NCBI GenBank assembly: GCA_004561545.1
Contig: SFVK01000005.1
Span: forward strand, 1 to 64,000
Origin: a bacterium
Lineage (GTDB): Bacteria; Bacillota; Clostridia; Oscillospirales; Ruminococcaceae
Direction: 5' to 3'
Length of the DNA: 64,000 nucleotides
Shown: in pieces, positions 9,290-17,823 of the stretch
How positions within the stretch are numbered: the first letter of the stretch is position 1
Layout of the letters: the number at the start of each line of letters is the position of its first letter
Program-made: the position numbers and the translations under genes
Notes under the pieces: model-generated
Databases searched by the model: none
Seen by the model: the letters and a program-made list of their open reading frames with translations, nothing else
What the model was told of the DNA's origin: nothing

Positions 9290-9504
9290 GTCACCATCGG
9301 CGGACCTGCGCCGACGATGGTGACACCGACAGGGAAATTTTGCGGGAAATTGTGTGCGAGGAGCAAAGCGACGAGTGCGCGATTTAAAGGGGGAACTGGA
9401 CGGTCAGGCGAAGCCGTGCCGGACAGATCCCCCTTTTGCAGCGTGTCGGGTTTCCCGACACGCTGAAGAGCCCTGCACAGAACATTCCTTCTGCACAGGG
9501 CTCT
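9290..9504. terminator. Row of four hairpins between the dehydrogenase remnant and jag
   Basis: Four palindromes follow each other: 9290-9324 (GTCACCATCG with complement), 9386-9436 (AAAGGGGGA/TCCCCCTTT with a long loop), 9439-9465 (a perfect 12-bp stem with a TTT loop) and 9467-9504 (AGAGCCCTG...CAGGGCTCT followed by TTGTTGTTT). The last is a plus-strand terminator; together they insulate convergent genes. No ORF is seen in 9256-9517. Confidence 0.7.
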
Positions 9505-9517
9505 TGTTGTTTACGGA

Positions 9518-10627
9518 TTACAGCTCAATTTTGCCGAACATCTCAAAATCATCGCCGTCATGGATGCGCTCGGTGCGGGCAGGGGCCTGGGGGCGGGCCT
9601 GCGGGTCACGGGGGACATCGGCAAACTCGCGGGCGGGCACCTGGGAGGGGCGGGGGCCACGGCGGTCATTGCGGGGACCACGGCCGCCGCTGCGGGACCC
9701 GTCCCGGCGATCATTGCGGGTGCTGCGGCCATTGCCGCTGCGGCCCGAACGGCCGTTGCTGCGGCCCGCACGGCCATTGCGGCTGCGGCCGCTCTGACGG
9801 TCGGGCAGGTTGCTGGCGTTGGGATCGGTGGAATACAGGACCACACGGCGCTCGGAGCCTTCGCCCTTGCTCTCGCTGCGCACGCCGTCAATGGCGGCCA
9901 CTGCGGTGTGGATGATGTGGCGCTCATAGGGGTTCATGGGCTCCATCTCATAGCAGCAGCCGGTGCGGATCACACGGTCCGCCATGCGGCGGGCCAGCGC
10001 GGCCAGGTCGTCCTCCCGCTTGGTGCGGTAGCCGCCCACGTCGATGCCCAGCTTGACGTAGGGGCCTTCCATCCGGTTGACCACCAGGCTGGCCAGATAG
10101 GACAGGCTCTCCATCGTCTCGCCGCGGCGGCCGATCAGGCCGCCCAGGTGGCTGCCCTCCACATGGAGGATGGTTGCCTCGCCCTTTTTGGCGGCGGTGA
10201 AGGTGAAGTTGCTGGCGCCCATCAGGGTAAAGATGGGGGTCAGGTACTCCACGGCGGCCTGCAGGCGGGGGTCGGCGGCAATGTCCAGCGCTTCCTCGGC
10301 AGGTTCCGCGGGTTCGGCGGGTTCGGCGGCGGGCTCCTTGTTTTCCACAGCGGGGGCGGGTTTGGTGGAATCCTCCTGCGGCGCTGGCCGGGCGGCGGGC
10401 GTCTGCGGCGCGGCGGGCGCTTCCTTTTGGGCAGGGGCGGCTTTGGCGGGTTCCGGCTCGCTCACCGTCACCTTCACCCGGGCGGGGGTGCTCTTGAACA
10501 GGCGGCGGGTCGGCATCTCCAGCACCTCGTAGCTCACGCCCAGGTCGTTGCGGTCCACGCCCAGATCCCGGCAGGCGGCGTCCACAGCCTCCTCCACGGT
10601 CTTGGCGGTTGCGATCATTTCACGCAT
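9518..10627 (-). CDS. khpB: Jag/KhpB RNA-binding protein with an Arg/Gly-rich tail
   Basis: The 369-residue protein has a Jag_N domain at residues 1-55 (MIATAKTVEEAVDAACRDLG), a Pro/Ala/Glu linker, a KH domain (about 125-200, with GGLIGRRGETMESL as GxxG) and an R3H domain (about 200-260, ending NPYERHIIHTAVA). Beyond the normal end there are ~100 extra residues dominated by NGRxGRS and RRDGSRSGGRG-type repeats. KH-R3H proteins bind RNA and affect cell elongation and division in Firmicutes. ATG at 10627 lies nine bases after AGGAGG; TTG at 10636 is too close. It is the last gene of the rpmH-rnpA-yidD-yidC-jag operon, its usual place. Confidence 0.92.
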   Translation of the reverse strand: MREMIATAKTVEEAVDAACRDLGVDRNDLGVSYEVLEMPTRRLFKSTPARVKVTVSEPEPAKAAPAQKEAPAAPQTPAARPAPQEDSTKPAPAVENKEPAAEPAEPAEPAEEALDIAADPRLQAAVEYLTPIFTLMGASNFTFTAAKKGEATILHVEGSHLGGLIGRRGETMESLSYLASLVVNRMEGPYVKLGIDVGGYRTKREDDLAALARRMADRVIRTGCCYEMEPMNPYERHIIHTAVAAIDGVRSESKGEGSERRVVLYSTDPNASNLPDRQSGRSRNGRAGRSNGRSGRSGNGRSTRNDRRDGSRSGGRGPRNDRRGPRPSQVPAREFADVPRDPQARPQAPARTERIHDGDDFEMFGKIEL

Positions 10628-10651
10628 GGTATTCAACCTCCTGATTCGGGT

Positions 10652-11719
10652 TTATTTGTTCTTCTTCTTTTTGCCCTTCTGTTCGGCTTCCCGCGCGGCG
10701 CGCTCGGCGTCGGTCAGGGGCACGGTGCGGTCAAAGGCGTCGCGCTCGGCGTCCAGCTTGCGGGCATACTCCAGGCGCATACGGTCCAGCTCCTTTTTGT
10801 TGACTTCCTTCTGGACGGTCTTGCCGTTTTCCTCAATCTGGACGGTCTTCTTTTCCTTCTTTGCGGCCTTTTTGGCGGCCAGCTCGGCCTCATACTGGGC
10901 CTTGAACTTCTCGGGGCTGTAAACGGTGTAGGTCAGGGCGCTCTGGATCATCATGCAGATGTTGGAGGTGCCGTAGTAGACAGAGAAGCCCACAGGAAGC
11001 TGGAAGCACATGACCACAAACATGATGTTCATGGCCCACATCATAATCTTCATGCTGCCCTGCATCTGGCTCTGCTGGCCCGAGAGCTTGTTGGTCAGCC
11101 AGTAGCTGACAAGCATGGTGACGGCGGAGATGATGGGGAAGATGATGATGGGATCCAGGCGGAAGCCGGGGATGGTGCACATATCCATGCCAAAGAACAC
11201 GGTGTTGAAATTGGCGATGGAGCTGAGCTGGTCGGCGGTCAGGCCGGTGGCAATCCCGGCGGCGGCGCCGGCATGGATGCGCTCAATGAGCTGGGTCTGC
11301 ATCATCGTGGCGTTGTTGGTGGCGATGCCCAGCGCCTCACAGGCGGTGGTGATGGCGTCCTTGGGAATGCCCAGAATGTACTGCACCGGGCGGTACACCA
11401 CCTCGATCATGCCGAACAGGACCAGGAAGTTGACCGCCATGGGCAGGCAGCCGGCGGTGGGGCTGTAACCGTACTCCTGCTGGAGCTTCATCAGCTCCTC
11501 CTGCTGTTTTTCCTGATTGTTCTTGTACTTTTGCTGGATCTCGTTGATCATCGGCGTGAAAACCGACATCTTGGCCATGGACTTTTGCTGTTTGATGGCC
11601 AGGGGGAAGGTGACCAGCTTGACGAGCACGGTGAAAACGATCATCGTGGCGGCGAAGTTGGGGATCACCTGATACACAAGACGCATCAGTGGTCCCAGGA
11701 TTGCTGCAAGAAATCCCAT
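10652..11719 (-). CDS. yidC: YidC/OxaA membrane protein insertase
   Basis: The 355-residue membrane protein inserts and folds inner-membrane proteins with or without Sec. It starts directly with a transmembrane segment (FLAAILGPLMRLVYQVI), then a cytoplasmic helical hairpin (KQQKSMAKMSVFTPMINEIQQKYK, the coiled region), and further helices at about 95-115, 185-205 and 225-265. The C-terminus is long and highly charged (Lys/Glu) and could bind ribosomes. There is no lipobox, unlike Bacillus SpoIIIJ. Upstream sits yidD, downstream jag. Confidence 0.93.
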   Translation of the reverse strand: MGFLAAILGPLMRLVYQVIPNFAATMIVFTVLVKLVTFPLAIKQQKSMAKMSVFTPMINEIQQKYKNNQEKQQEELMKLQQEYGYSPTAGCLPMAVNFLVLFGMIEVVYRPVQYILGIPKDAITTACEALGIATNNATMMQTQLIERIHAGAAAGIATGLTADQLSSIANFNTVFFGMDMCTIPGFRLDPIIIFPIISAVTMLVSYWLTNKLSGQQSQMQGSMKIMMWAMNIMFVVMCFQLPVGFSVYYGTSNICMMIQSALTYTVYSPEKFKAQYEAELAAKKAAKKEKKTVQIEENGKTVQKEVNKKELDRMRLEYARKLDAERDAFDRTVPLTDAERAAREAEQKGKKKKNK

Positions 11720-11813
11720 AGTTGTTCCTTTCGCTCCGCCCGCACGCGGAGTAGTTATTTTATCGTAGGTCTTCGCCGTGCGGGGGAAGACATGAGGAGC
11801 AGAGAAAATGCGG

Positions 11814-12071
11814 TCACGGCCGGGTCAGGCGGCGGTCAGGGCTTGTCCAGCGGCCCCTGGGGGGCACCGGATCAAAGCCGAATTTGCCAAAGGGATTGCA
11901 GCGCAGAATGCGCCAGACGCTGAGCAGCGTTCCCTTGAGGGCGCCGTGCACCTGCAGTGCCTGGATGGCGTACTGGCTGCAGGTGGGAACAAACCGGCAG
12001 TTGTGACCCAAAAGCGGGCTGATGAACCGCTGGTACCAGCGGATTGCCCCGATCATGGCCCGGGCGATCAT
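11814..12071 (-). CDS. yidD: Membrane protein insertion efficiency factor YidD
   Basis: An 85-residue protein with the family signature IRWYQRFISPLLGHNCRFVPTCSQYA cut short here to its key parts: YQRFISP, CRF.PTCS, YAI.ALQVHG and RILRCNPF. It is a small amphipathic protein at the inner face of the membrane that helps YidC/Sec insertion. The start overlaps the end of rnpA by four bases, the normal order rpmH-rnpA-yidD-yidC. Confidence 0.93.
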   Translation of the reverse strand: MIARAMIGAIRWYQRFISPLLGHNCRFVPTCSQYAIQALQVHGALKGTLLSVWRILRCNPFGKFGFDPVPPRGRWTSPDRRLTRP

Positions 12072-12442
12072 GATCCGGCCCGGTCCCCGGGGGCAGGGGG
12101 CTGGGCCGCCTTATCGGGCAGGCCGGCCTTTTTCATGAGCGCGGCCAGCGTTTTGCTGACCTGGGTGCTCTTGAGGGAGGGCGTGCGGCCCCGCGCCACC
12201 AGAATTATATCATATCCGCCGATATTTTGCGAGAGGTGTTCTGACAGCGCCGCGCGCATGACCCGCCGCGCCCGGTTGCGCTGGACGGCATGGCCCACCT
12301 TTTTGGTGGCGGTCAGGCCGACGCGGGTATATCCCAGGCGGTTTTTGGCCACATACAGCACCAGATGGGGGTGAACGTAGCTCTTGCCGCGGGAATAGAC
12401 GCGGGTAAATTCCTTGTTTTTGGTGATGGTACGGTAGCGCAT
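12068..12442 (-). CDS. rnpA: Ribonuclease P protein component
   Basis: The 124-residue basic protein has the RnpA core: F-x-x-VYSRGKS, RVGLTATKKVGHAVQRNRARR (the RNR RNA-binding motif) and DIILVARGRT. It assists the RNase P RNA in 5' processing of tRNA precursors. ATG at 12442 is chosen over the TTG two codons upstream. The C-terminal ~15 residues are Pro/Ala/Gly-rich and nonconserved. It lies 100 bases downstream of rpmH and overlaps yidD. Confidence 0.93.
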   Translation of the reverse strand: MRYRTITKNKEFTRVYSRGKSYVHPHLVLYVAKNRLGYTRVGLTATKKVGHAVQRNRARRVMRAALSEHLSQNIGGYDIILVARGRTPSLKSTQVSKTLAALMKKAGLPDKAAQPPAPGDRAGS

Positions 12443-12542
12443 AAGCAAATCTCACAAAAAAATACGGTAAATTTGGCACATTTAGCAAAAAAGGCCACTG
12501 ACAGTATCAGCAGCCTTGTTTGCGGTATGAACTTTGTCCTGA

Positions 12543-12677
12543 TCAGACGGTCAGGCTCTTGCGGCCCTTGGCACGGCGGCGGGCCAGAACCTTGCGGCCG
12601 TTCTTGGAAGACATGCGCTTCAAAAAGCCATGGACGCGGCTGCGCTGACGCTTCTTCGGCTGGAAAGTCTGCTTCAT
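12543..12677 (-). CDS. rpmH: 50S ribosomal protein L34
   Basis: Forty-four residues: MKQTFQPKKRQRSRVHGF, LKRMSSKNGRKVL, ARRRAKGRKSLTV. This is the full, typical L34. The start follows GAAGGAGGG by seven bases. It is first in the rnpA operon and next to the origin, the normal Firmicute position, with a strong promoter about 100 bases upstream. Confidence 0.97.
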   Translation of the reverse strand: MKQTFQPKKRQRSRVHGFLKRMSSKNGRKVLARRRAKGRKSLTV

Positions 12678-12774
12678 CGGTATTCCCTCCTTCAAAGTTT
12701 CCCCATACATGGGCTGTTCGGCAATTTGCGCTTGGCCAATGCCCGTGGATACAGGGGCAGCCTTGCAGACTTTG

Positions 12775-12804
12775 ATTATAACGTAGGGAAGGGGAGTTTG
12801 TCAA
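12775..12804 (-). promoter_or_regulatory. Promoter of the rpmH operon
   Basis: TTGACA (12799-12804), 18-base spacer and TATAAT (12775-12780) on the minus strand: both boxes are consensus. Confidence 0.88.
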
Positions 12805-12836
12805 GTGGGAGCAAGAAAAAAACGGGAAAAATTCGT

Positions 12837-13063
12837 CGGGGGAACGGGATCTGCGGCGGAGCGTTACTCTTTTGTGACCAAAAGAGTAACCAGAAAAGTC
12901 TCGCTGTTTCGACGCAGCGAACCCCGAGCAGGGGGGCCTGCCCCCCTGCACCCCCAAATAGGTTAAAAATTTTGGATTTCACCCCAAAAGCCACACCCGG
13001 ACGGCTTTTGGGACGAAATTCAAAATTTTTGTTTGGATAAATGCCCGCCTTAGCGGACATTTC
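12837..13063 (+). repeat. Composite palindromic repeat, copy A
   Basis: About 225 bases made of nested palindromes: GTTACTCTTTTG-TGAC-CAAAAGAGTAAC, a CAGGGGGG/CCCCCCTG hairpin, AAAGCC...GGCTTTTGG inside a larger A/T stem, and ATGCCCGCC-TTA-GCGGACAT. Nearly the same sequence recurs at 20050-20278 (same direction) and 37183-37501 (inverted). The open frames inside it (for example one starting MGVQGG) are by-products. It fills most of the rpmH-dnaA gap, with the dnaA promoter to its right. Confidence 0.85.
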
Positions 13064-13227
13064 CCCCTTATGGAAAGGTCTCTGCTTGATTACAAAAAAG
13101 TTCGACCTGACTTACACCACGCCGCAGATACCGTTTTCCCGGCAAGATGCCGTCCGCCCCTCCACCCGCAATCCCCATTTTTCAACATTTATTGCTCTCC
13201 CCGTTGAAAAATCACTACATATTATAA

Positions 13228-13256
13228 TTGTATTCTATCGCGATTTGTGCTATACT
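13228..13256 (+). promoter_or_regulatory. Promoter of dnaA
   Basis: TTGTAT (13228-13233), 17-base spacer ending TGC, TATACT (13251-13256): an extended -10 promoter 48 bases before the dnaA start. Confidence 0.7.
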
Positions 13257-13303
13257 ATATCTGTATCTTTGTGTCTAAAATTTTCACTGAAGTGGGGAGT
13301 ATC

Positions 13304-14617
13304 ATGGATTCATTCAACGACGTACTGGACGCGGCGAAGGAATACTGCCGCGAACATACCGCCGATGCGACGTATCAGTATTACATCAGCGGCCTGAAAG
13401 CCGTCAGCTTTGAGAACTCCAACTGCATCACGCTGGAGGTCCGCAACGATTTTATCTGCAAGATCGTGTCGGACCGGTATACCGGCCTGCTCAGGGAGGC
13501 GTTCAAGGCAGTTCTGGGCTTTGATGTGGATGTGAAATTCACCGTGCCGCACGCCGAGGAACCCGAGAAGGAGAAAAAGCCGCTGGACGAGGCAAGCCTG
13601 CCCTCCGGCCGGTATGATTTCACCTTTGAAAACTTCATCCGCGGCCCGTCCAATCAGTTCGCCTTTGCGGCGGCGCAGGCCGTGGCGGCCAACCCCTCGG
13701 GGGCGTACAACCCGCTGTTTATCTACGGCCCGTCGGGGCTGGGCAAAACCCATCTGCTCAACGCCATCCAGATTGAGATCCACAAGAACCACCCGGATTT
13801 CAACATTGTCTATGTGGACTGTGAAAAATTCACCAACGAGATCATCTCGGCCGTCAAAACCGCCACCACCGAGCAGTTCCGGCAGAAATACCGGGAGGCC
13901 GATGTGCTGCTGATCGACGACATCCAGTTTCTGGCCGGCAAGGAGAGCACCCAGGAGGAGTTTTTCCACACCTTCAACACGCTGCACAACGCCGGCAAGC
14001 AGATTGTCATTGCGTCGGACCGCCCGGCCAAGGAGATCAAGAGCCTGGAGGAGCGCCTGCGCACCCGGTTTGAGTGGGGCCTGACCGCCGACATTCAGCC
14101 GCCGGACTTTGAGACCCGTGTGGCCATCGTCAAGCGCAAGGCCGAGCTGCTCAACCTGGATCTGCCGGATGATGTGGCGGAATACATCGCCAACCATCTC
14201 AAGCAGAACATCCGCCAGCTGGAGGGCGCGGTGAAAAAGCTCAACGCCTACTATATGCTGGAGGGCATTGCCCCCTGCATCGGGGTGACCACCACCGCCA
14301 TCAAGGATACCCTGAACGACACCCAGCCCGTCCCGGTGACCATCGAGAAGATCATCAACGAGGTGGCGCGCACCTACAACGTGATGCCGGCGGACATCCG
14401 GGGCAAAAAGCGCAGCGCCAACGTCAGCGCCGCCCGGCAGATGTCCATGTATATCATCCGGGAGATCACCGGCATGAGCATGGAGGCCATCGGGTCGGAG
14501 TTTCAGCGGGATCATTCCACGGTGGTCTACTCCATCAACACGATGGAAAAGAACATTGCTAAGGACCGTCATCTCAAGGAAATGGTGGACGACATCATGA
14601 AAAATATCCGCACCTGA
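13304..14617 (+). CDS. dnaA: Chromosomal replication initiator DnaA
   Basis: The 437-residue initiator has domain I (about 1-85), a short linker, the AAA+ ATPase (about 100-320: Walker A GPSGLGKTH, Walker B VLLIDDIQF, an arginine-finger region RLRTRFEWG) and the DNA-binding domain IV, with the helix-turn-helix and DnaA-box motif FQRDHSTVVYSI near the C-terminus. ATP-DnaA binds the boxes just downstream and melts the origin. ATG at 13304 follows GTGGGGAG; a longer frame from 13247 would begin inside the promoter. Domain II is short compared with other families. Confidence 0.97.
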   Translation: MDSFNDVLDAAKEYCREHTADATYQYYISGLKAVSFENSNCITLEVRNDFICKIVSDRYTGLLREAFKAVLGFDVDVKFTVPHAEEPEKEKKPLDEASLPSGRYDFTFENFIRGPSNQFAFAAAQAVAANPSGAYNPLFIYGPSGLGKTHLLNAIQIEIHKNHPDFNIVYVDCEKFTNEIISAVKTATTEQFRQKYREADVLLIDDIQFLAGKESTQEEFFHTFNTLHNAGKQIVIASDRPAKEIKSLEERLRTRFEWGLTADIQPPDFETRVAIVKRKAELLNLDLPDDVAEYIANHLKQNIRQLEGAVKKLNAYYMLEGIAPCIGVTTTAIKDTLNDTQPVPVTIEKIINEVARTYNVMPADIRGKKRSANVSAARQMSMYIIREITGMSMEAIGSEFQRDHSTVVYSINTMEKNIAKDRHLKEMVDDIMKNIRT

Positions 14618-14639
14618 TGGCGGAGAACGGCCCCTGAGC

Positions 14640-14930
14640 GGCGGGTTTTGACGTTTTCAACATTTTCAACCGTTTTTTCAACAATTAACATGAGTTTTCC
14701 ACCGGCCGGGTGGATAACCTGAGTTGTCCACATTTTACTTTGGACTTTCCACCGCCTGCGGCGGAAAACTTTTTGGCCGCAAATCCCGGCAGAATCCGGC
14801 TTTCCCGGCTTTTCCACGGTTTCCACATCCCCTACTACTACTACGATCAAAGTATTCTGTTACTGCTTCATTTTTTAAAGTTCTGCCCCCAAACAGCCCG
14901 TCCGGCCATCAGAATAAAACCATGGGACAG
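14640..14930. other. Replication origin oriC (DnaA boxes and DnaA-trios)
   Basis: The dnaA-dnaN gap holds several 9-mers close to TTATCCACA: 14695-14703 (TTTTCCACC), 14709-14717 (reverse, GGTGGATAA), 14724-14732 (TTGTCCACA), 14745-14753 (CTTTCCACC), 14810-14818 (TTTTCCACG) and 14819-14827 (GTTTCCACA). Directly after the last box come a short C run and four TAC repeats (14833-14844), then an A/T-rich stretch. Box, GC clamp, trios and AT region is the basal unwinding layout known from Bacillus. The position between dnaA and dnaN fits. Confidence 0.88.
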
Positions 14931-14990
14931 AGCCATCCTTTGTTAAGATACTCTAACCAATATTTCAGTTTTCTGTAAGAGGTGACATCC

Positions 14991-16100
14991 TTGAAATTTA
15001 CCTGCGACAAGGCCCTGCTCTCGGCCGCCATTGACGGCGTGTCCCGGGCCATCACCAACCGCTCCGCCATCCCGGTGCTGGAGGGCATCTATCTGAAGGC
15101 GGAGGGGTTCCAGCTGACGCTGACCGGCTACGATATGGAGATGGGCATTACCACCACCATTGAGTGCAACGTGCTGGTTCCCGGCGAGACGGTGCTGGAG
15201 GCCAAACTGCTGGGGTCGATGGTCAGCCGGATGCCGTCGGGCGACGTGCGCATCGAGCTGAACAATGAGGGCATGGCCGTCATCAGCGGCGGGGTGGCGG
15301 AGTTTGAGATCCCCGCCATGAACGCCAGCGACTATCCCAGTCTGCCCAACACGGCCGCCGAAAATACCATGACCATCCCCACCTCCATGATGCGGGAGAT
15401 GATCGAGAAGACCATCTACGCGGTGGCGGTAGAGGACAAAAAACCCGCCCACACCGGCGAGCTGTTCGTCATTGAGCCGGGCAGCCTGACGCTGGTGGCG
15501 CTGGACGGATACCGGCTGGCCATCATCCAGCGGGATGTGGAGTGCAAACGGGATATCCGCATCATCATCCCCGCAAAGACGCTGCAGGAGCTGCTCAAGA
15601 TCCTGGGCGGGCCGGATGACCCCGTCAAGATTGACGCCAACCGCCGCTATGTGGTGTTCACCACCAACGGATACACCATCATGAGCCGCCTGATTGAGGG
15701 CGAGTTCCTCAACTATGAGAGCGTCATCCCCAGGGAATGCCGCACCCATGTGGTGGTGGACTGCAAAACCTTCATCGACACGCTGGAGCGCGCCTCCCTC
15801 ATCATCACCGACCGGCTGAAAAACCCGCTGCGCATCACCTTTGCGCCGTCCAAGATCACCGTGCGGTGCCAGACCCCGCTGGGCAAGGTGGTGGATGAGT
15901 TCGCCCCCGACAAGATGGAGGGGGACACCATGGAGATCGGCTTTAACAACCGGTATCTGCTGGACGCACTGCGGTACTCCAAATGCGACAAGATGCTCAT
16001 CGAGATGAATGGGCCCTTGAGCCCCGTCAAGCTCCTTCCGGTGGAAGGCAACGGGTTCATTTATCTGGTGCTGCCGGTGCGGTTCAAGAACGAGGGGTGA
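14991..16100 (+). CDS. dnaN: DNA polymerase III sliding clamp (beta subunit)
   Basis: The 369-residue protein begins MKFTCDKALLSAAIDGVSRA and has the three repeated clamp domains (about 1-120, 125-245, 246-369); it ends with the family's typical IYLVLPVRFKNEG. It forms the ring that tethers polymerase to DNA. TTG at 14991, seven bases after AAGAGGTGA, is the likely start because it gives the classic N-terminus; the GTG at 14982 lies in that binding site. yaaA follows after five bases. Confidence 0.96.
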   Translation: MKFTCDKALLSAAIDGVSRAITNRSAIPVLEGIYLKAEGFQLTLTGYDMEMGITTTIECNVLVPGETVLEAKLLGSMVSRMPSGDVRIELNNEGMAVISGGVAEFEIPAMNASDYPSLPNTAAENTMTIPTSMMREMIEKTIYAVAVEDKKPAHTGELFVIEPGSLTLVALDGYRLAIIQRDVECKRDIRIIIPAKTLQELLKILGGPDDPVKIDANRRYVVFTTNGYTIMSRLIEGEFLNYESVIPRECRTHVVVDCKTFIDTLERASLIITDRLKNPLRITFAPSKITVRCQTPLGKVVDEFAPDKMEGDTMEIGFNNRYLLDALRYSKCDKMLIEMNGPLSPVKLLPVEGNGFIYLVLPVRFKNEG

Positions 16101-16105
16101 CGGCC

Positions 16106-16321
16106 ATGGAAACCATCAGGATTCACACCGCGTTCATCAAGCTGGATGCCCTGCTCAAGTTTGCCGGCCTGTGTGAGACCGGCGGCGAGGCCAAGGAGCT
16201 GATCCAGGGCGGGGAGGTGCTGCTCAACGGCGTGCCGTGTACCATGCGGGGCAAAAAATGCGTGCCCGGCGATGTGGTGGAGCTGGAAGGCCGCAAGGTC
16301 AGGATTGCGGAGGGCAGCTGA
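16106..16321 (+). CDS. yaaA: S4-domain RNA-binding protein YaaA/RlbA
   Basis: A 71-residue S4 domain: IKLDALLKFAGLCETGGEAK, LIQGGEVLLNGVPCTMRGKK, VVELEGRKVRIA. Small S4 proteins of this type always sit between dnaN and recF in Firmicutes and bind structured RNA (a role in ribosome assembly or translation has been suggested). ATG at 16106 is five bases after dnaN; the stop TGA shares its A with the recF ATG. A longer frame starting at 15983 is a shadow of dnaN. Confidence 0.9.
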   Translation: METIRIHTAFIKLDALLKFAGLCETGGEAKELIQGGEVLLNGVPCTMRGKKCVPGDVVELEGRKVRIAEGS

Positions 16322-17412
16322 TGCGGCTTGACCGTCTGGTTGTCACCGACTTCCGCAACATTGCCCGCGCAGAGCTGCAGCCCGCCCCCCGGCTGACGGT
16401 GCTCTGCGGGGCCAATGGCCAGGGCAAAACCAATCTGCTGGAGGCCATCTGGCTGCTGACCGGGGGCAAGAGCTTCCGGGGCGCCAGGGACGCCGAGCTG
16501 ATCCGCCGCGGGGCGGAGTTCTCGGTGCTGGAAGCGCAGTTCAGCGCGGACGGCCGGGACCAGCAGGCCCGCCTGACGGTGGGCGCCAAGGGAACGCAAA
16601 AGCCGGGACGCACCGTGCGGCTCAACGGTGCGGACAGGGGCCGGGCGGCCTCCATTGCGGGGACCTTCACGGCGGTGGTCTTTGATCCCAATCATCTGAG
16701 CCTTGTCAAGGGCGGCCCGGAAGGGCGGCGGCGCTTTCTGGACGCCGCGCTGTGCCAGCTTTACCCAGGGTATCTGGCAGCATCGCGGCGGTATCTGCGG
16801 GTGGTGGCCCAGAAAAACGCGCTGCTCAAAGCCTACGACATTACCCCCGGCGGCGACGTGCTGCTGGAAACCTACAACGAGGCGCTGGCCGGTTACGGCA
16901 GCGAGGTGATGCGGCGCCGGGCAGAGTATCTGACCCGGCTGGCACCCGCCGCCGCGGCCAATTACCGGGATATTTCCCGGGGCGCCGAGACGCTGGAACT
17001 GCGCTATTGTCCCTGCTGCGAGCCGGGCAGCCCCGAACACCTGGCCGCAAAGCTGCGGGAGATGCGCAGCGCCGAGCTGCGGGCGGGGTTCTGCCTGACG
17101 GGACCCCACCGGGAGGATCTGGATATCCTGATTGACGGGCAGCCCGGCAAAATTTACGGCAGCCAGGGCCAGCAGCGCAGCGCGGTGCTGAGCATGAAAC
17201 TGGCCGAAGCCAGCGTGGCGGGCGAGGTTCTGGGCGAACATCCGGTGATGCTGCTGGACGATGTGCTCAGCGAGCTGGACGATGCCCGCCAGACTTATCT
17301 GCTGACCCGGATTGAGGATAAGCAGACCTTTGTGACCACCTGCGATTCCGCGGCGTTTGCGCGGACAAACGGCAGGCTGGTATTTGTGGAAGGCGGCTCC
17401 GTGAAGGAGTGA
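16321..17412 (+). CDS. recF: DNA repair and recombination protein RecF
   Basis: The 363-residue SMC-like ATPase loads RecA at gaps. It shows LVVTDFRNIARAEL at the N-terminus, Walker A GANGQGKTNLLEA, the signature region GSQGQQRSAVLSMKLAE and Walker B PVMLLDDVLSELD, ending with the D-loop His-less TCDSAAF. The start is fused to the yaaA stop (TGATG). Full length. Confidence 0.96.
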   Translation: MRLDRLVVTDFRNIARAELQPAPRLTVLCGANGQGKTNLLEAIWLLTGGKSFRGARDAELIRRGAEFSVLEAQFSADGRDQQARLTVGAKGTQKPGRTVRLNGADRGRAASIAGTFTAVVFDPNHLSLVKGGPEGRRRFLDAALCQLYPGYLAASRRYLRVVAQKNALLKAYDITPGGDVLLETYNEALAGYGSEVMRRRAEYLTRLAPAAAANYRDISRGAETLELRYCPCCEPGSPEHLAAKLREMRSAELRAGFCLTGPHREDLDILIDGQPGKIYGSQGQQRSAVLSMKLAEASVAGEVLGEHPVMLLDDVLSELDDARQTYLLTRIEDKQTFVTTCDSAAFARTNGRLVFVEGGSVKE

Positions 17413-17493
17413 TGCGGCCTTTCCCTGATTGGATTGTATGGAGATTTTTGGTAGGAATTGATCGTGCATTGAGCGGGAAGGAGAAGCTGCGCC

Positions 17494-17763
17494 GTGTATC
17501 TTCATGTTGGGCAGGATTTTCTCATCAATACCCGCGACATCATCGGGGTCTTTGACCTGGACACGGCCACAGATGCCGGTCAGAAACCCAAGATCACCGA
17601 TGAATTTCTCCGCCACGCGCAGCGGGAGGGCGCGGTGGTGGACGTGAGCGGCAATATGCCCAAGAGCTTTGTGGTGACGGATTTCCCGGAACCGACGGTG
17701 TATATCACCCAGGTATCAACGGCCACCATCCGCAGCCGCGCCGCAAAGTTCGAAATTTTGTGA
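17494..17763 (+). CDS. remB: Extracellular matrix regulator RemB (DUF370)
   Basis: An 89-residue protein starting YLHVGQDFLINTRDIIGVFD, the DUF370/YaaB signature; GNMPKSFVVTD and YITQVSTATIRSR follow. It is the conserved small gene between recF and gyrB in Bacillus and Clostridia; RemB is linked to biofilm matrix control with RemA. GTG start, after AAGGAG. Its function in this organism is not known. Confidence 0.9.
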   Translation: MYLHVGQDFLINTRDIIGVFDLDTATDAGQKPKITDEFLRHAQREGAVVDVSGNMPKSFVVTDFPEPTVYITQVSTATIRSRAAKFEIL

Positions 17764-17823
17764 GGGGCCTTTGCGCCCCCGCAGCCGCCCGTTGACTCCC
17801 GAGAGAATGGAGGAAAGCATTCC

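Noticed and set aside
12313..13060. Small proteins starting MGVQGG or MSAKAGIY in the rpmH-dnaA gap and again near 19845-20274 and 37210-37498
   Set aside because: They are readings of the composite palindromic repeat, without ribosome binding sites, and differ in frame between copies.
14833..14844. TAC x4 as a simple microsatellite
   Set aside because: Its exact placement after the last DnaA box and before the AT-rich stretch fits DnaA-trios better.
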